DNA of 64,000 nucleotides from Epiperipatus broadwayi (GCA_028023455.1 JAQFVV010013072.1:152501-216500), one strand, 5' to 3'; positions 51,461-63,270 are shown, counted from the stretch's first letter. Notes: a model not told the origin generated them from the letters alone. Translations and numbers: made by a program.

Positions 51461-52773
51461 TATTGAATGACTATATTGCTCAAAAATTCATAAGTTCAAA
51501 GCTGAAATACAGAACTGCAATCAATCCAAGGTTTACATCCCATAGTCTGATTCTTCCCTATTGCATTAAACTATGCTATTATTAAAATTTTATCTTCATT
51601 TAAAATCCTCATACTTTATTACAGTAAATCTTTTTATATAAATATATAACTGTTGACAAAAATATATATTGGCTGCATTTTTGAATCATATTAAATTACA
51701 AATGTCGATCAAATTCTATCAAATCTTATATTTATCATGCTTGTAAAAATTTAACTGAAATTTTCTCAATTTTATGTGTTTTATTAGTTTCATTTTTCAT
51801 TGTTGTACAGTTTGTTTTATTCTTAACTATTTATTTTTTTATTCTATTAAAGATATTATTAGTTTTATTAATAAATATTTTAATTATATATATTTACACT
51901 TTTAATTCATTTATTCTCTCTACTGAGATAAAAATTTGTCTCTCTCATACACATAATTGAGTAGCAATCCATTAAGTGTCTGTATTTGAAACGATACATT
52001 TATATTATAGAGAAAATGAAAAAACGTCACACAAACTTAATCATAAAAACTATAATACCTGCAAAGTTAAATTATATCAATAAATAATTATCTTATTTTA
52101 AATAAATATTTTAAATAAGAAAATAAAATATTAAAAAATGTGTCTGTTAAGTGAAATAAATTGTTTACTATGACCATAAAATTCAAAAAATGTTTAAATT
52201 ATTTAATTTATTTAATAAATATATATATTATTTTTAGAAATAAACCATATAAAAATTAATTACTGTTGTTTGTATCAAAAAATAGAAACTGAAAAATAAA
52301 TGTTAATTTAAAAAATTATTTTGTCTCTAATCAATGATTGTAATTTTATGTTGTTTTGCTTTGTAAAGACATAAGAAATTCTATGATATTTTAATATGGT
52401 TATCAATATTTTTATTAATTTAAAAAAATGTTTTTAGTCTGTTTTTGAGAATGCCTGTCCATCTGGACAATGCTTATTGCTCACAATAAATACAGACTCT
52501 CAGATTTATTGCAAAATTTGCAGTCGACAGTTTTTGCTAACAAGAATTTATGCTAATTAACTCTCACCATGAATTTTTTTAGTGCTTTTTGTGGAATTTT
52601 TTAACATACAAAATTATATACATATATTTCTACATGTTAGTTATATAATTGAAATTCTAATATTTTTTAATACAAATCAAAAAATATTTGTAATATTTCA
52701 ACTAATATATATATATATATATAATATTTTAAATACAAGTATATTTTATATACCTGGAGTCTAGAGTAATATA
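51461..52773. other. AT-rich DNA, no gene seen
   Basis: A patch at 52440-52560 (GCCTGTCCATCTGGACAATG, TTGCAGTCGACAG) is less AT-rich but matches nothing recognised. The 60-codon frame at 52582-52764 is hydrophobic noise. Confidence 0.45.
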
Positions 52774-52863
52774 TGAGATTTGAATACAGACTTTCAAGAT
52801 CCCTTCATCCATTCACACCACTCTCATACAAACAGTACACATGACAACACCCATGAAAAATAT

Positions 52864-52930
52864 ATATGATGTCCAATATATGTATTTTGTGCTGAACCAG
52901 CACTTATTAGTTGGTTCAGATTATCATCTC
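52864..52930 (-). ncRNA. Type I hammerhead motif, family B unit 1
   Basis: On the minus strand: outer ATGAT, inner CCAA, core box CTAATAA (two G-to-A changes from CTGATGA), perfect 6-bp stem II GTGCTG / CAGCAC with loop GTT, AAA (G12 changed to A), stem III ATA-CA-TAT, A17, then TTGG pairing with CCAA and ATCAT closing the outer stem. All helices are perfect. Only the three invariant G positions are altered, each to A, so this copy should be inactive. Confidence 0.55.
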
Positions 52931-52997
52931 TCACACATATATATAATCAGTGCTCACCTCTATCCCATACATATGATCACACACATGGTAAAAAGAT

Positions 52998-53062
52998 AAA
53001 TGATCTCCAATATATGTATTTCATGCTGAACAAGGACTCATCATTTGGTTCATATCATCATC
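52998..53062 (-). ncRNA. Type I hammerhead motif, family B unit 2
   Basis: On the minus strand: GATGAT outer, CCAA inner (53048-53045), core box ATGATGA (only C3 altered), stem II GTCCTT / CAGCAT with two mismatches, intact GAA (53022-53020), A15.1, stem III ATA-CA-TAT, A17, TTGG, then ATCATT. The three G positions lost in unit 1 are kept here. The inferred ancestor is therefore CTGATGA - GTGCTG-GTT-CAGCAC - GAA with an AUA-type cleavage triplet. Confidence 0.6.
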
Positions 53063-53130
53063 TCCCATACATATAATCAGTGCTCAATTTATATTAAGAT
53101 AAACTGAACACTGATTATATATGTGGCAGA

Positions 53131-53196
53131 TGATGATCTGGATTAATGGATGAATACTGATTTAGCATGGAATTCATATATAAGAGATCATTAATC
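53131..53196 (+). ncRNA. Hammerhead motif remnant, family B inverted unit
   Basis: The plus strand reads GATGATGATC, TTAA in place of CCAA, TGGATGA in place of CTGATGA, stem II ATACTG / TAGCAT (mostly paired), GGA in place of GAA, then TTCATATATA and AGATCATT. Several core positions are lost, but element order and lengths match units 1 and 2. Confidence 0.4.
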
Positions 53197-53403
53197 TTTT
53201 TCACATGTGTGTGGTAATTTGTATTAGTTGTATAAGATATAGTGGATGGCTGAAAAGAACTTGAAAGTCTGTGTTCAATTCCCATATGTTTGACTAACTA
53301 AATTATATATGTGTACTTACATTGGCAAAATATTTGATCTAATAAATTACAGATAAATATATAATTGAAATTCTAACACTTCAATGTAGTAAAAATATAA
53401 TAG

Positions 53404-54110
53404 CTAAATAGATAATGTTTCAGTATAATAACAAGTACTTTCCTCAGAGCTTTTCCATTCTGTAAACAAATCTTTCCCATAAAGATTAATAATGTTAATT
53501 CTAATATAAATGAATTCATAATATATTTTTCTGGCAGCTTTTTTATATAGTAAAAATAGAATATGTAAATAGCTGACTATGTAAATACTATGAATTAATT
53601 TATTCATTAGAATATTAGAATTAATATTATTAATCTTTACAAGAAAGATTTGTTTATGAATGGAGAAACTCTGAAGAAAGAACTTGTTATTGTACTGAAA
53701 CACCAACTAATTAGCTATTATATTTTTACTACACAAAAGCTCCTGGAAATATATACTATAAATTAATTTATCTGTGAGAATATTAGAATTAACACTATCA
53801 ATGTTTACAGAATGGAGAAGCTCTGTGGAAAGTACTTGTGTACTGAAATGTCAACTATTTAATTATTATATTTTTACTACATGGAAGCTCACAGAAATGT
53901 ATACCATAAATTCTTTTATCCATGAGGATATTAGAATTAATATTATTAATCTTTATAGGAAAGATTTGTTTACAGAATGGAGAAGCTCTGAAGAATGTAC
54001 TTGTTATTGTACTGAAACATCAACTATTTAACTAATAGATTTTTACTACATGAAAGCTCCTATAAATATATATATATATATGAATTCATTTATCCATGAG
54101 AATAAAAGAA
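53404..54110. repeat. Family C array: one inverted and three direct units, 150-170 bp
   Basis: Direct units are marked by GAATATTAGAATTAA at about 53610, 53778 and 53926, with a fourth start at 54098. Each runs through a TCTTTACAGAATGGAGAAGCT segment and a TCAACTATTTAATTATTATA segment to TTTTTACTACATGGAAGCTC. An inverted unit occupies 53404-53580 and gives a hairpin with the first direct unit. The open frames on both strands (repeating TEWRSSEE) are a by-product of the repeat. Each unit holds CTGAAGA/CTGAGGA, a GTAC hairpin and GAAAC, a hammerhead-like order. Confidence 0.75.
53988..54021 (+). ncRNA. Possible hammerhead core, family C unit 3
   Basis: CTGAAGA (53988-53994), GTAC / GTAC hairpin with an 8-base loop (53997-54012), GAA (54014-54016), then ACATC. 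Across units the last word is ACATC, ATGTC or ACACC, which CpG decay of ACGTC would explain: a 4-base self-complementary stem III plus C17. However, an extra base sits before stem II, and I could not find a convincing stem I. Treat it as a candidate only. Confidence 0.3.
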
Positions 54111-56165
54111 TTAATATACATATAAATTTGACTTACTAAATTATATAGATATTTTTACTTAGATCAGTAAAATATTTGACCTACTAAATTATAAATATAT
54201 AAGTAAAATTCTTACATTTTGAAATGTTTGTACTTATGAAAGAAAGAAATATTGTAAGATATTGTAATATTTCAAGATAAAAAAAGAGATCAGGATAATA
54301 TTTGTCAAAAATTATTTATACAACTTTATATTCTTTATGTTAAAAATTTATAAAATCAAAAGTATGATAAAAATATTTATTACTTACCTATGATTATATA
54401 TAGTGTTCAAGTAAAATTGAAATATATACTATTTTCTCCCCCCAAAAAAACTTTTTTAAGATGGAACAATTATTATTTTCAAAAGCTAAAAACAAAATGG
54501 AGGATTTTTCTTATTGTCCATACATGCTAACTAGAAAAAGAGTACAAATCAAATTGTGCTCTAATTGCAGTTGCCACTTAACTAAAAAAAATAAAGTACT
54601 ATAAACGTATTAACAAATAAATCTCGACTACATAATTCATTATAATATTAGGCAGCTAAATATCATTTTTTGTGGATGTAAACTATACAAACCAAATAGT
54701 GATCAATTTCACCACTATGTGGCAGTATCATTAGAAAGTAAAATACTTTAATAATTACAGTTTTAAATAAATACATGATGACAAAACTCTTAAGATCACC
54801 ATCAACTTTACCATTCATTTCTAAGACTCCACAGAACATAACTAACTGCTTTCCTGGAATTTGAATGTTTATTTATCTCATGAACATAATAAAACTGTAA
54901 CCTGGACCACCCACTCCTAAAATCAGTTATTATTTAAATTACTCAGATGTAAAGTGAATGGGTATGTATATGAGTACACACAAAAGTAGAATTGCAAATA
55001 TTGTTAGTGTCTAAATACCTAAAAAGTAGTTTATTCACATAAAATATTTACATAGAGAGATAAGTCAATACATTGTTATAAATGAAGTATAGCATAAATT
55101 CTGTACATATGGTGCATAGAATTTAAAAATATACACACTGTAAAGCATTAGCAAAAACTGCATTTGCTTATCTGACTTATGAACAAAAGTTACATGTGGA
55201 AGAGTACAGAGATCTTCAGAAATTTGCATTTAAAGTGCTAATAATTTTCAAATCAATAGATGATGGAATTGAACATGTGAAAAATGTTCATATTAATATT
55301 TATTTGTTTGTTTGTTTTCAAAAAATGTATTCATAGCGGAAATGAAATTGCATATATTTTTTAAGATTTGCAAATCTAAAGAATTGTTTAATTAATTATA
55401 AATTTAAAATTTGATTGACAGCTGTGGTATAATAAACGAATTAATGTTGATAATTATGTATGTAAATTATTGCAGGATTAAAGATTATTAGATCTCTAAT
55501 CAAAGCAAGACATATGTGTTGATAATTAAAATGTTTGTTTTTATCAAAATCCTACTACCTTAAAATAGAGGTCAAACTTAAACAATTCAGACTCTGTTTA
55601 TATATTTCAACTGCTTATATGTTTATATATCTATTCGAGTTTTAACATTAATCATCTTAAAATTGGTTGAAAATTCCGGTTATGATTGTGATTGTAATGC
55701 TTTGTTTCATTATGTATATGTTTATTCAAAAATTATCCATGTTCATTTGAAATTATCAAATATCAACTAGATTATTTATTAAATTAGCACATTAATTTGT
55801 GTATACATATATGTGATCAACAACAAAAAATCAAGTCAGATGTCACATGATCTAATTTAAACATGTGATCTACTAATAACTTTTTACTTAGTAATATTAT
55901 TATTGTTATTTATTTATATAATAGATTTGCTACCTATTTAAAATTTAACTATCTATAATTTATTTCAATCCACATATCTTGTGCATATACATTGGTCATA
56001 TGTCTTGTGACTTTTGAGCTATACATAAAGTACACATCTGGAAATGATGACAGATTATGATCATGCATATGGATTCTGCAATGTTCTCTCTGATTTAAAT
56101 AGATAGTATCTATTTATAATCATTATCATCATTGTGAATATGATGTGATGTTATCAAGAGTCACT
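54111..56165. other. AT-rich DNA, no gene seen
   Basis: Includes TAACCTGGACCACCC near 54898, shared with the SINE-like sequence at 38100. Otherwise no protein, RNA gene or repeat is recognised. Confidence 0.45.
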
Positions 56166-57480
56166 TTAAAGTCCAAACATGTATGGAGTCAATTAATAAA
56201 AAATATTTGTTGACTGCACATGAATAATTTAATTGAATAGAGATTTTGGTTTGTATAACAACTCTCTTGTAGTATTTTTTTATTATAAAGTGTCTACCCA
56301 AATGAATAGCAGGACTTGGTCTAGTTATTTTATTTAATTCAATCTGTACAAATATTTTATGTGTATATGTTTCTTATTTGTAACACTTTACATTTCAATC
56401 TATAACCATCTAAATGCTTCATCTTTATTTAGAGCTTGTGTGTGTGTGTGAATCTTATTTTTCATCCAATTTGCTTTACTTTTTCTGCATATAAAAAATT
56501 AACCTACTTTTTGTAATTCTTTTCTTGGAGTTTTTTAATCACTCTTTTCTAGATTCATCTGTTATATATATTTATACTTATTTATTTTGAAATTTATGAT
56601 TTTTTATTTGTCTCTCTTATCATTCTCTTAATTTCATATCAACCATAGTCTATGGTGCAGTTCCATTTAAATGTTCTTTAAATATTTTTTACATTTTATT
56701 TCAATTTATATTAATATTTTTATTGTCATAATTAATATTTTTTTCTTATTCTCTAAATGTAAAAAAATTTCCTTGTGTTATTTTTTAATATATTAATGAT
56801 ATTTTTTTTATAGAATGGGGCTTATATTTTTTATGTATTCTTAATGCATAATGTATAGAGCAGTCAAATCTATTTCTATTATCTAAGATTTTCTGTATAT
56901 AAATATTAATCTGTAATTTTTTAATCATGCTTTTCACCTTATTAAAACATATCAACTTTTCATTTATTTATTTTTCTTAATCTTAATCTATAATCTTTGC
57001 ACTCTTATTTTCTAAAGCAGCATTTTGATTTTTTATTATACAACTATTTTTTTACTGATTTTTAATTACTTCTTTAATTTTTCAAACACTTCATTTTTTA
57101 TGATCTTGTTAGTTGTTTTCATGTGATTCACCACTAAAAATCTATCATTTACAGGGTTTACTTGTAAAACTATTTTTACTCTAACTCCAAGAAAATATCT
57201 ATTTTTTGACTCTGCTTTCAATTCTAAAATAAAAAAAGGATTTTTTATTTTATTTAGCACAACTCTTCCACCTTATTGTAAAGAGATCTACATATCTAAT
57301 ATGTTCCTATCAATTTTAATAATATTTTTTTCTACCTAATTATTAATAATTTTAATAGTCAATGTACAAATTTTTAATATTTTTTTAAACTAAAAACTTT
57401 TGAACAAAATTCGGAAATGATTTTGGAAAACAAAACTTCTTCCAGGATAACATTATTTTGCTTTTCTGATATATTAAAAA
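56166..57480 (-). pseudogene. Unrecognised protein-coding relic, minus strand
   Basis: Two minus-strand stretches look like real protein rather than AT noise. The first, 57290-57066 (about 70 codons), contains NPFFILELKAESKNRYFLGV, VKIVLQVNPVNDRFLVV and MKTTNKIIKNEVFEKL. The second, about 56330-56166 (about 50 codons), contains ITRPSPAIHLGRHFI, KRVVIQTKISIQLNY and KYFLLIDSIHVWTLK, and ends at a stop that may be the true C-terminus. Pieces such as HYALRIHKKYKPHSIKK and NKDEAFRWL lie between them in shifted frames, and EEVLFSKIISEFCSKVF lies upstream near 57440. The two ends share a pattern (K-I-x-x-Q-x-N ... F-L-x-V/I). I do not recognise the family, so no function is given. Confidence 0.45.
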
Positions 57481-58827
57481 AAGGCATTAATACACATATA
57501 TAATGGCTTTCAAATAAAAATAAATAATGCTTAATATATAAACTTATACATCTGAGTTTACAAGTGTTGCTTTAATATTTACTAAATATTTGGGTGGGTA
57601 ACATAGAAAGAAACTATCTTCATTTATTCAAAGATGTTTTCTAAAATCAAGTAAAAAAATGACTTAAAAATATGGCCATTTATTTATTTTAAAAAGTAAA
57701 AATTTAATTTTCTATAAAAAAAAATAGATTTTAACCATTAAAAATAATAACTCCAATGTCAAGTTTTATAAATATAACAATAGTTATTTGCTAACCTTTT
57801 TTTTTTTAAATAGAATATTTACTTAATTAAAAATACTTAAATAATTATTTTTACAATTAAATGTGTTGTTACAAAAATATCTAATATGAATCTTTTATAA
57901 ATGCATTTATAATAATTTACAGTGTGCATGTATGTATAGCTGATGCAAAGTAGGTTCAGTGCATTTACTGAATCTGGCTGGTAGTTTTTATATTTTTTTA
58001 AAAATTGTTTAATTAAATAAAAAAAATTCAAAATTATCACTGAAACTATATTCCATTTAACTGCTTTAAAACATGTTGTTCATTTAAAAATAGATTAAAC
58101 AAACTACAGTATTTAAAATAAATTTCATCATTTGATATATAAGTTAAACTATGGTAACAATAATTAATGATTATGACAATTTATTTATAAATTATTTTTT
58201 TGAAAATTATAAATACTTCACTGGCATTATTTAAAATTCAATTTGAGTTTTATAAAAATACCATAAAAATATTTTGGTGTTTTTACATCTGAATGTCTTT
58301 TCTAAAACAAAGATCTAGTCATGATTTTTATTTTCATTTAAATGGAGATTTAGGTGATTCACATGTGTTTGAAGAAAGCAGAACATTTTGTAAGTAATTC
58401 CAAAGCAACTTTCTAGCCTTGGTGAACTAAAATATAATTTTTTTAAAAAAGTATGAAATGCACCACCACATCAATAGCCTTTCAAATCAAAGTTAGCAAC
58501 ACCAATTATTAGATTTCAGCTGAAAGAAGTTTTTCAAAATAATTATCCACAATTAACAATAAGCCAAGACCACTTCACTTTATTAGTTGTTTTTTCAGCA
58601 AAAAATGAATTTACAAATTCTATCAATTATGGTAATATAATTAACAGCTTGGTAGCAAAAAAAAAACAAAAATGTATCATAGTTCAAAATCCTTTGGTCT
58701 TAAGCAGCAGAGTATTAAATATATTAAAAAAATAAATATACATATAAGTTGGAGCTTTTTTTTTTTGATATTATAAAATTTGAACTTCTATTCATACACA
58801 AATAATTATAATTAATTATTTATTTAT
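57481..58827. other. AT-rich DNA, no gene seen
   Basis: Homopolymer-rich; the 67-codon frame 57837-58040 is noise-like. Confidence 0.5.
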
Positions 58828-58960
58828 ACAGTGCTATGTTGATAAACTATAAATGTAAATTAGCGATCAGGCTAATGTTAGTATTATTTACGTATAGTTA
58901 TCTGTAAAGCGCATGTGCATTAGCCTGATCGCTAATTTACATTTACAAATAATTATATTA
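58828..58960. repeat. Foldback MITE, short copy 2
   Basis: Terminal inverted repeats AAATGTAAATTAGCGATCAG (58849) and CTGATCGCTAATTTACATTT (to 58946), with GCGCATGTGCATTAGCCTGA inside the right arm. The core words match the 25762-26087 element (TTAGCGATTAAGCCAATG, CATGTGCATTGGCTTAATCG), but about 230 internal bases are missing. The left flank TACAGTGCTATGTT also matches the other copy's left flank. Confidence 0.75.
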
Positions 58961-61289
58961 AATACAATAATAAAACTAGCATTAAATTTGAAGATAGTTA
59001 ACTAAAATTAGATTATATATTATACTAATATTGTAAGCCTATTTTTCCATTCCTTTCAGTATAAATTATTATTAATAACTTGTTAATCACTTGATTGTTT
59101 GATGCTTGCTTTGATCCAGAATCCTGAAGTATAAACTTTATCACAGACTTGTCGGTATATTATCTTGCAGCAGTCCTAAAGAGAAATATAGCTAGTAATA
59201 ATAATGTTGATGATTTGGACAGTAATTATATTCTCTAGCTTTGAATTACAAATGTGGAGATTATTAAAGAAGTTTGCTTTGAAAGCTAATACTAAATTAT
59301 GGCAAACGTTATAAATAAAAAAATTGTACCATTAAATAAAATGACACACTAGTGTTGAATCTTGGGTTATCAACGTTATATAAATTAGTTTTCCAATGTA
59401 TCGTTATAGCTAAGACACAATATATGTTACTATAATATATATATATTATTTTATTATATATACATTTCTTTTCATATGTACGTTTTTTTCTTTAATTAAT
59501 TATAATATATATATATATAATTCAGTTAAAATATATTTAAAATTTTAGTTTTAAATTGCACTTCAGATTAAAAGAAAATATACAGTACTGTTTGTTTGCT
59601 CTTAAATAATTTAAATTTACTATATATATATAAAAATAAATAATAAAGTTAATTTTATGCTAAAATCTTTAAAAAATTATTGGGATTGTGCTTATCATAT
59701 TATGAACATTGCTTTCATTATTTGTAAGCACTGATATTATTAATTTAATGCAATGAAGCCTCCTTCCTTAATTTCTAATTTCATCTTTGTTAAAAACCAG
59801 ACTCATTTAGCTTATCATCAAAAATCTTACACAAATTTTTTGATTATATAAGTTATTTGATAATCTTGTTTTCTTTTTAATAAATTATGTTTCTTTTTCT
59901 GGAAATTAAAATAGCTCAATTTTTTTTTGCTAGTGCATTTTCAAAATCAATGAAATTTAATCTTATTTCTTATTCCTTTTTTTATAGGCATGTCTCAACA
60001 ATATATTTTTTTCTTAGCAAAACTGAATACAATATTTTAATTGACAAGCTATGATAAATCAAATTTAAAAAATCTCGATGATGTAAAACCAGGCATGAAT
60101 AAATTAAAAATCATAACACAAATATAATTACTAATTTATAAAATTAAATATAAAGATTAATCTATGCAAACATTTATTAGCTTTTTGAAATGCTGTCTTC
60201 GAATTGAGTAATGAACAAAATAGGAAATAGATATTATTTATCGAAAAGGAATGGGATATAAGATCTTATCTCTGAATGTGTACGGATTTCTCTTTGCTTT
60301 CCTGAGTAAATAACGATATACAAGCTTTAAGATCTGTGATTGATGAATCTCTAAAATTATGCTTCAGCATCTATATATAAATACAGCCGTTTTAGATGAA
60401 TCAGAAATCAAATTTCTTGAGCAATAAAAAAATATTACTATCTATTCATCAGAAAGCATCACTACAAATATCAACTAAATCTTTTATTAACTTTCAAAAA
60501 ACAAATGATTTTTTTCAATAATATTATCATGATTCATAAACATAATTATAAATATTCTCATGTTTTGGAAAAAAAATTACATTTCAACAGTTTAATAGGA
60601 ATCATTTGTAAATGATATAATTTAGGTAATATTACTATACGAATCCGATTTTTTAAAAAAAAATTTCACTAATTGAAAAGAGTGTATTTAACTCTGATAT
60701 TTTTACACATTTTCCTTATGTTTTCAAAAATCCGGGTTTTTTTTTCTTGATTCTTAAAAGTTTGGATTGCCAGTAATTTCTCTTCAATGGTAAAAACAAA
60801 TATAGCAACTTGCACTTACATATATTTATTTTATTCGGAGTTTTTGACAGAAAAGTTATGATCTAATTAACAAAAGTTTTTCTATGCTTCTTTAGCCAGA
60901 AAAAATTCTGATTTATTCTAAAAATCACCAACGTAGCATTTTTTATTTTTTCACATTTCCATTATCAACTTATCCATATATATATATATATATTAGAAAT
61001 CATTGTAGCATAAAATAATTTATACACACATTCAAAATAAAAGCATTTCCAAATTATAAAAAATCTTGCAGCAGTAACATGTAATAGTTTTACTAATAAA
61101 AATGTATTCCACTCCTGCTAATGTTCTAAGTTATTATATAGGAACTAATCTAGATAATGACAATTGTGAGAATAAAATTTAATTTATAGTAAATGCTAAT
61201 TGTTTTCACAAGTGACAATGGCCAGATTAATTCCTTCTATATGTTAAGTCAGAGACAAAAGGAAAATCTATTTTTGTGAACACAGCAAT
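58961..61289. other. AT-rich DNA, no gene seen
   Basis: No gene or repeat recognised. A patch at 60190-60400 is slightly less AT-rich. Confidence 0.5.
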
Positions 61290-61980
61290 TTGAATGGCAC
61301 TCCAGCAGAACTTTGACTATTACTTAAATACAAAATTCAGAGATATTTTTACCAAATATATTTATATAATATTTTGTGCAGTAAAGTTCTTACATTACAT
61401 GTTAACAATAAATTGGATCTTCCACAAAGTTATTAAAAATGAACACTGTTATTATGCCTTGGGAATGCAAAATTTGAGCCAAATTTAATTAGGGTTATTA
61501 AAATCTGTTATCAATTTAATTTTGTTATTAAATTTTAAATTGGCTAAATTAACTTCTTGTATAACAACTTAGATTAAAGGCATGAATGGAATTTATTCTT
61601 GTAGCAACTAGACCTTACTGCTAAGACACTTTGCATAAAATTTGGATACTTCCTTTCAAATATATTTATATAATAATTTGCATTGTAAAGTTATTAATAT
61701 TATATATTATTAAAAAATCATATTTCCATAAGGTTTTTAAAAATTATTATTTACTCATTTTGACTTGGAAATGTGAATTTGAGCTGAATTTAAGAATTAT
61801 TAACATTTACTATGAATTGAATTTCATTCTTACAATCTGTGTTATGATGATTACTTTACTATATAGCAATTTAGATCACAAACAATAATGGAAGCAATTC
61901 TTGTCAGCATCTAGGCATTAATGCTGTGAAATTGCATATTTAGGTATAGCACTTGGAAATGTATTCACTCTGAATAGGTT
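61290..61980 (+). repeat. Degenerate tandem repeat, about 304-bp period
   Basis: AAATATATTTATATAATA at 61354 recurs at 61658. Shared words in order are GCAGTAAAGTTCTTA / GCATTGTAAAGTTATTA, TTCCACAAAGTTATTAAAAA / TTCCATAAGGTTTTTAAAAA, and TTGGGAATGCAAAATTTGAG / TTGGAAATGTGAATTTGAG. A partial third unit starts at about 61895 (TTCTTGTCAGCATCTAGGC against TTCTTGTAGCAACTAGACC). The similar hydrophobic peptides of the two open frames simply reflect the repeat. Confidence 0.7.
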
Positions 61981-62289
61981 TGTGTGCATGTGCATGCATT
62001 GATGAAGATCAATATGTAAGTAAAGAATAAAATGGTACTGATAAATAAATTAAGACAAAAAAAGTTCAATGGAGAAAAAAAGTTTAATTTATATTAATTG
62101 TGGAATATGTTTCAGTCATATATCAAGTTCGATTACATGGGCAGTTTGGTGTCTATTTGGAAATTGCTACATTATCTGAACATGTGATTTAAGACTTAAA
62201 CATATTACACAACAAATATAAATTAAAATAATTATTGTTTTTTAATCATTATTTTTTTTTATAAAATTATTAATAGTAATTACTTTTTA
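61981..62289. other. AT-rich DNA, nothing recognised
   Basis: Contains GTGTGCATGTGCATGCATTG near 61980 and otherwise featureless sequence. Confidence 0.5.
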
Positions 62290-62797
62290 TATCATCATCA
62301 TTTTTAATTATTATCAATCCTCTGCAGGATGGTCTTTCCAAGTTTAATTTATCTTTACCAATCACTAACCTCTCTTCTCCACAGCACTCCAGCATACTTT
62401 CTTATTCCATCCATCTCACATGTGGTCTTTTTCTAGATCTTTTACAATCTCTTGAAATTCAGTTTAAGATTTCAACTTTTCATCTATTAGCATCTCATCT
62501 AACAATGTGTCCAGTCTAATCTACTTCAGTTTCTTGATTCTTTCAGTGATGTCAGTAACACATTTGTTCTCTCACCCATGTATTTTGTTTTCAATCTCTT
62601 CTTGTTAATCCTAACATACATCTATCCAAACTTTGTTGAGTGATCAGAAGTCTCTGTATTCTTTTCTATTAAGTGTCCAAGTCTCAGATTCCATGCATAA
62701 AATGTGGTAATACTTTTATTAAAAACCTTCCTTTTCAAATATGTAAACATATTTCCTTTTAGTGTTTTTCTGAAGATTTGTGATGATGGTGTTCTAG
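62290..62797 (-). pseudogene. RTE retrotransposon 3' fragment, minus strand
   Basis: Reverse orientation relative to the copies at 30.5 and 36 kb. The minus strand runs from KTLKGNMFTYLKRKVFNKS and NLRLGHLIEKNTETSDHSTK through the tail coding region (TDITERIKKLK-like, GEERLVIGKDKLNLER-like) to a 3' end with a TGATGATGA tail at about 62290-62302. It is 5'-truncated, exactly where the palindrome at 62798 begins. Confidence 0.8.
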
Positions 62798-63270
62798 CTG
62801 TATTTTTATATTGGACTATTTCCATCATCTAATATGTGTGTTGAATGTCTTTCTGAAAGGTTTAATTTTATTTAAATATTCCAAATACATTCAACTGTTA
62901 GTAATATCACAGCAAACAGGTTAGTATATGCATCAACTGTTAGTAATATCACAGCAAACAGGTTAGTATATGCACCACCTGTTAGTAATATTACAGGAAA
63001 CAGGTTAGTATATGCACAACATTATGAGAGGTATTTTTCCCCTCTTCTTTGGTTGTTGCTGGCTTGACCAGTGACAGTACTATCTCTCAAAATGTTGTAC
63101 TCATACTAACCTGTTTGTTGTGATATTACTAACAGTTGGTGCATATACTAATCTGTTTGTTGTGATATTACATACAGTTGAATGTATTTGGAATATTTAA
63201 ATAAAATTAAACTTTTCTAAAGACATTCAACACACATATTAGATGATGGAAATAGTCCAATATAAAAATA
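62798..63270. repeat. 470-bp palindrome with 42-bp tandem repeats in its arms
   Basis: Outer ends CTGTATTTTTATATTGGACT (62798) and AGTCCAATATAAAAATACAG (to 63273) are exact reverse complements, centre near 63036. The left arm has three tandem 42-base units (CAACTGTTAGTAATATCAC then AGCAAACAGGTTAGTATATG) at about 62891, 62933 and 62975. The right arm has two in reverse. Arm sequences (GTATTTGGAATATTTAAATA, TCACTGGTCAAGCC) match the body of the SINE-like repeat at 32740-33560, so the palindrome is an inverted pair of that family with a local tandem expansion. Confidence 0.8.

Larger units (their letters stand above)
52774..53290. repeat. Family B foldback: two direct and one inverted unit with hammerhead motifs
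   Basis: Outer arms are reverse complements (GAATACAGACTTTCAAGATC at 52781 and CTTGAAAGTCTGTGTTCAATT near 53257). Inside, CCAATATATGTATT at 52873 recurs at 53007 (134-base period) with shared CACACAT, TGCTGAAC, TTGGTTCA and AATCAGTGCTCA words. A third unit is inverted at about 53100-53240. Every unit carries the hammerhead-like fold described below. The right arm also has GTGTTCAATTCCC, a pol III B-box-like word. No coding capacity. Confidence 0.8.

Noticed and set aside
53404-54031. Repeated peptide TEWRSSEE in frames on both strands
   Set aside because: It follows from the family C DNA repeat; the same sequence is open on opposite strands because of the inverted copy, with no start or coding bias.
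61294-61888. Two similar hydrophobic 64- and 85-codon frames
   Set aside because: They are translations of a 304-bp tandem DNA repeat, AT-rich and Ile/Phe-biased; no gene evidence.
62885-63020. Regular 42-bp repeats resembling a CRISPR array
   Set aside because: Units are contiguous with no spacers, occur in a eukaryotic palindrome and have no cas genes.
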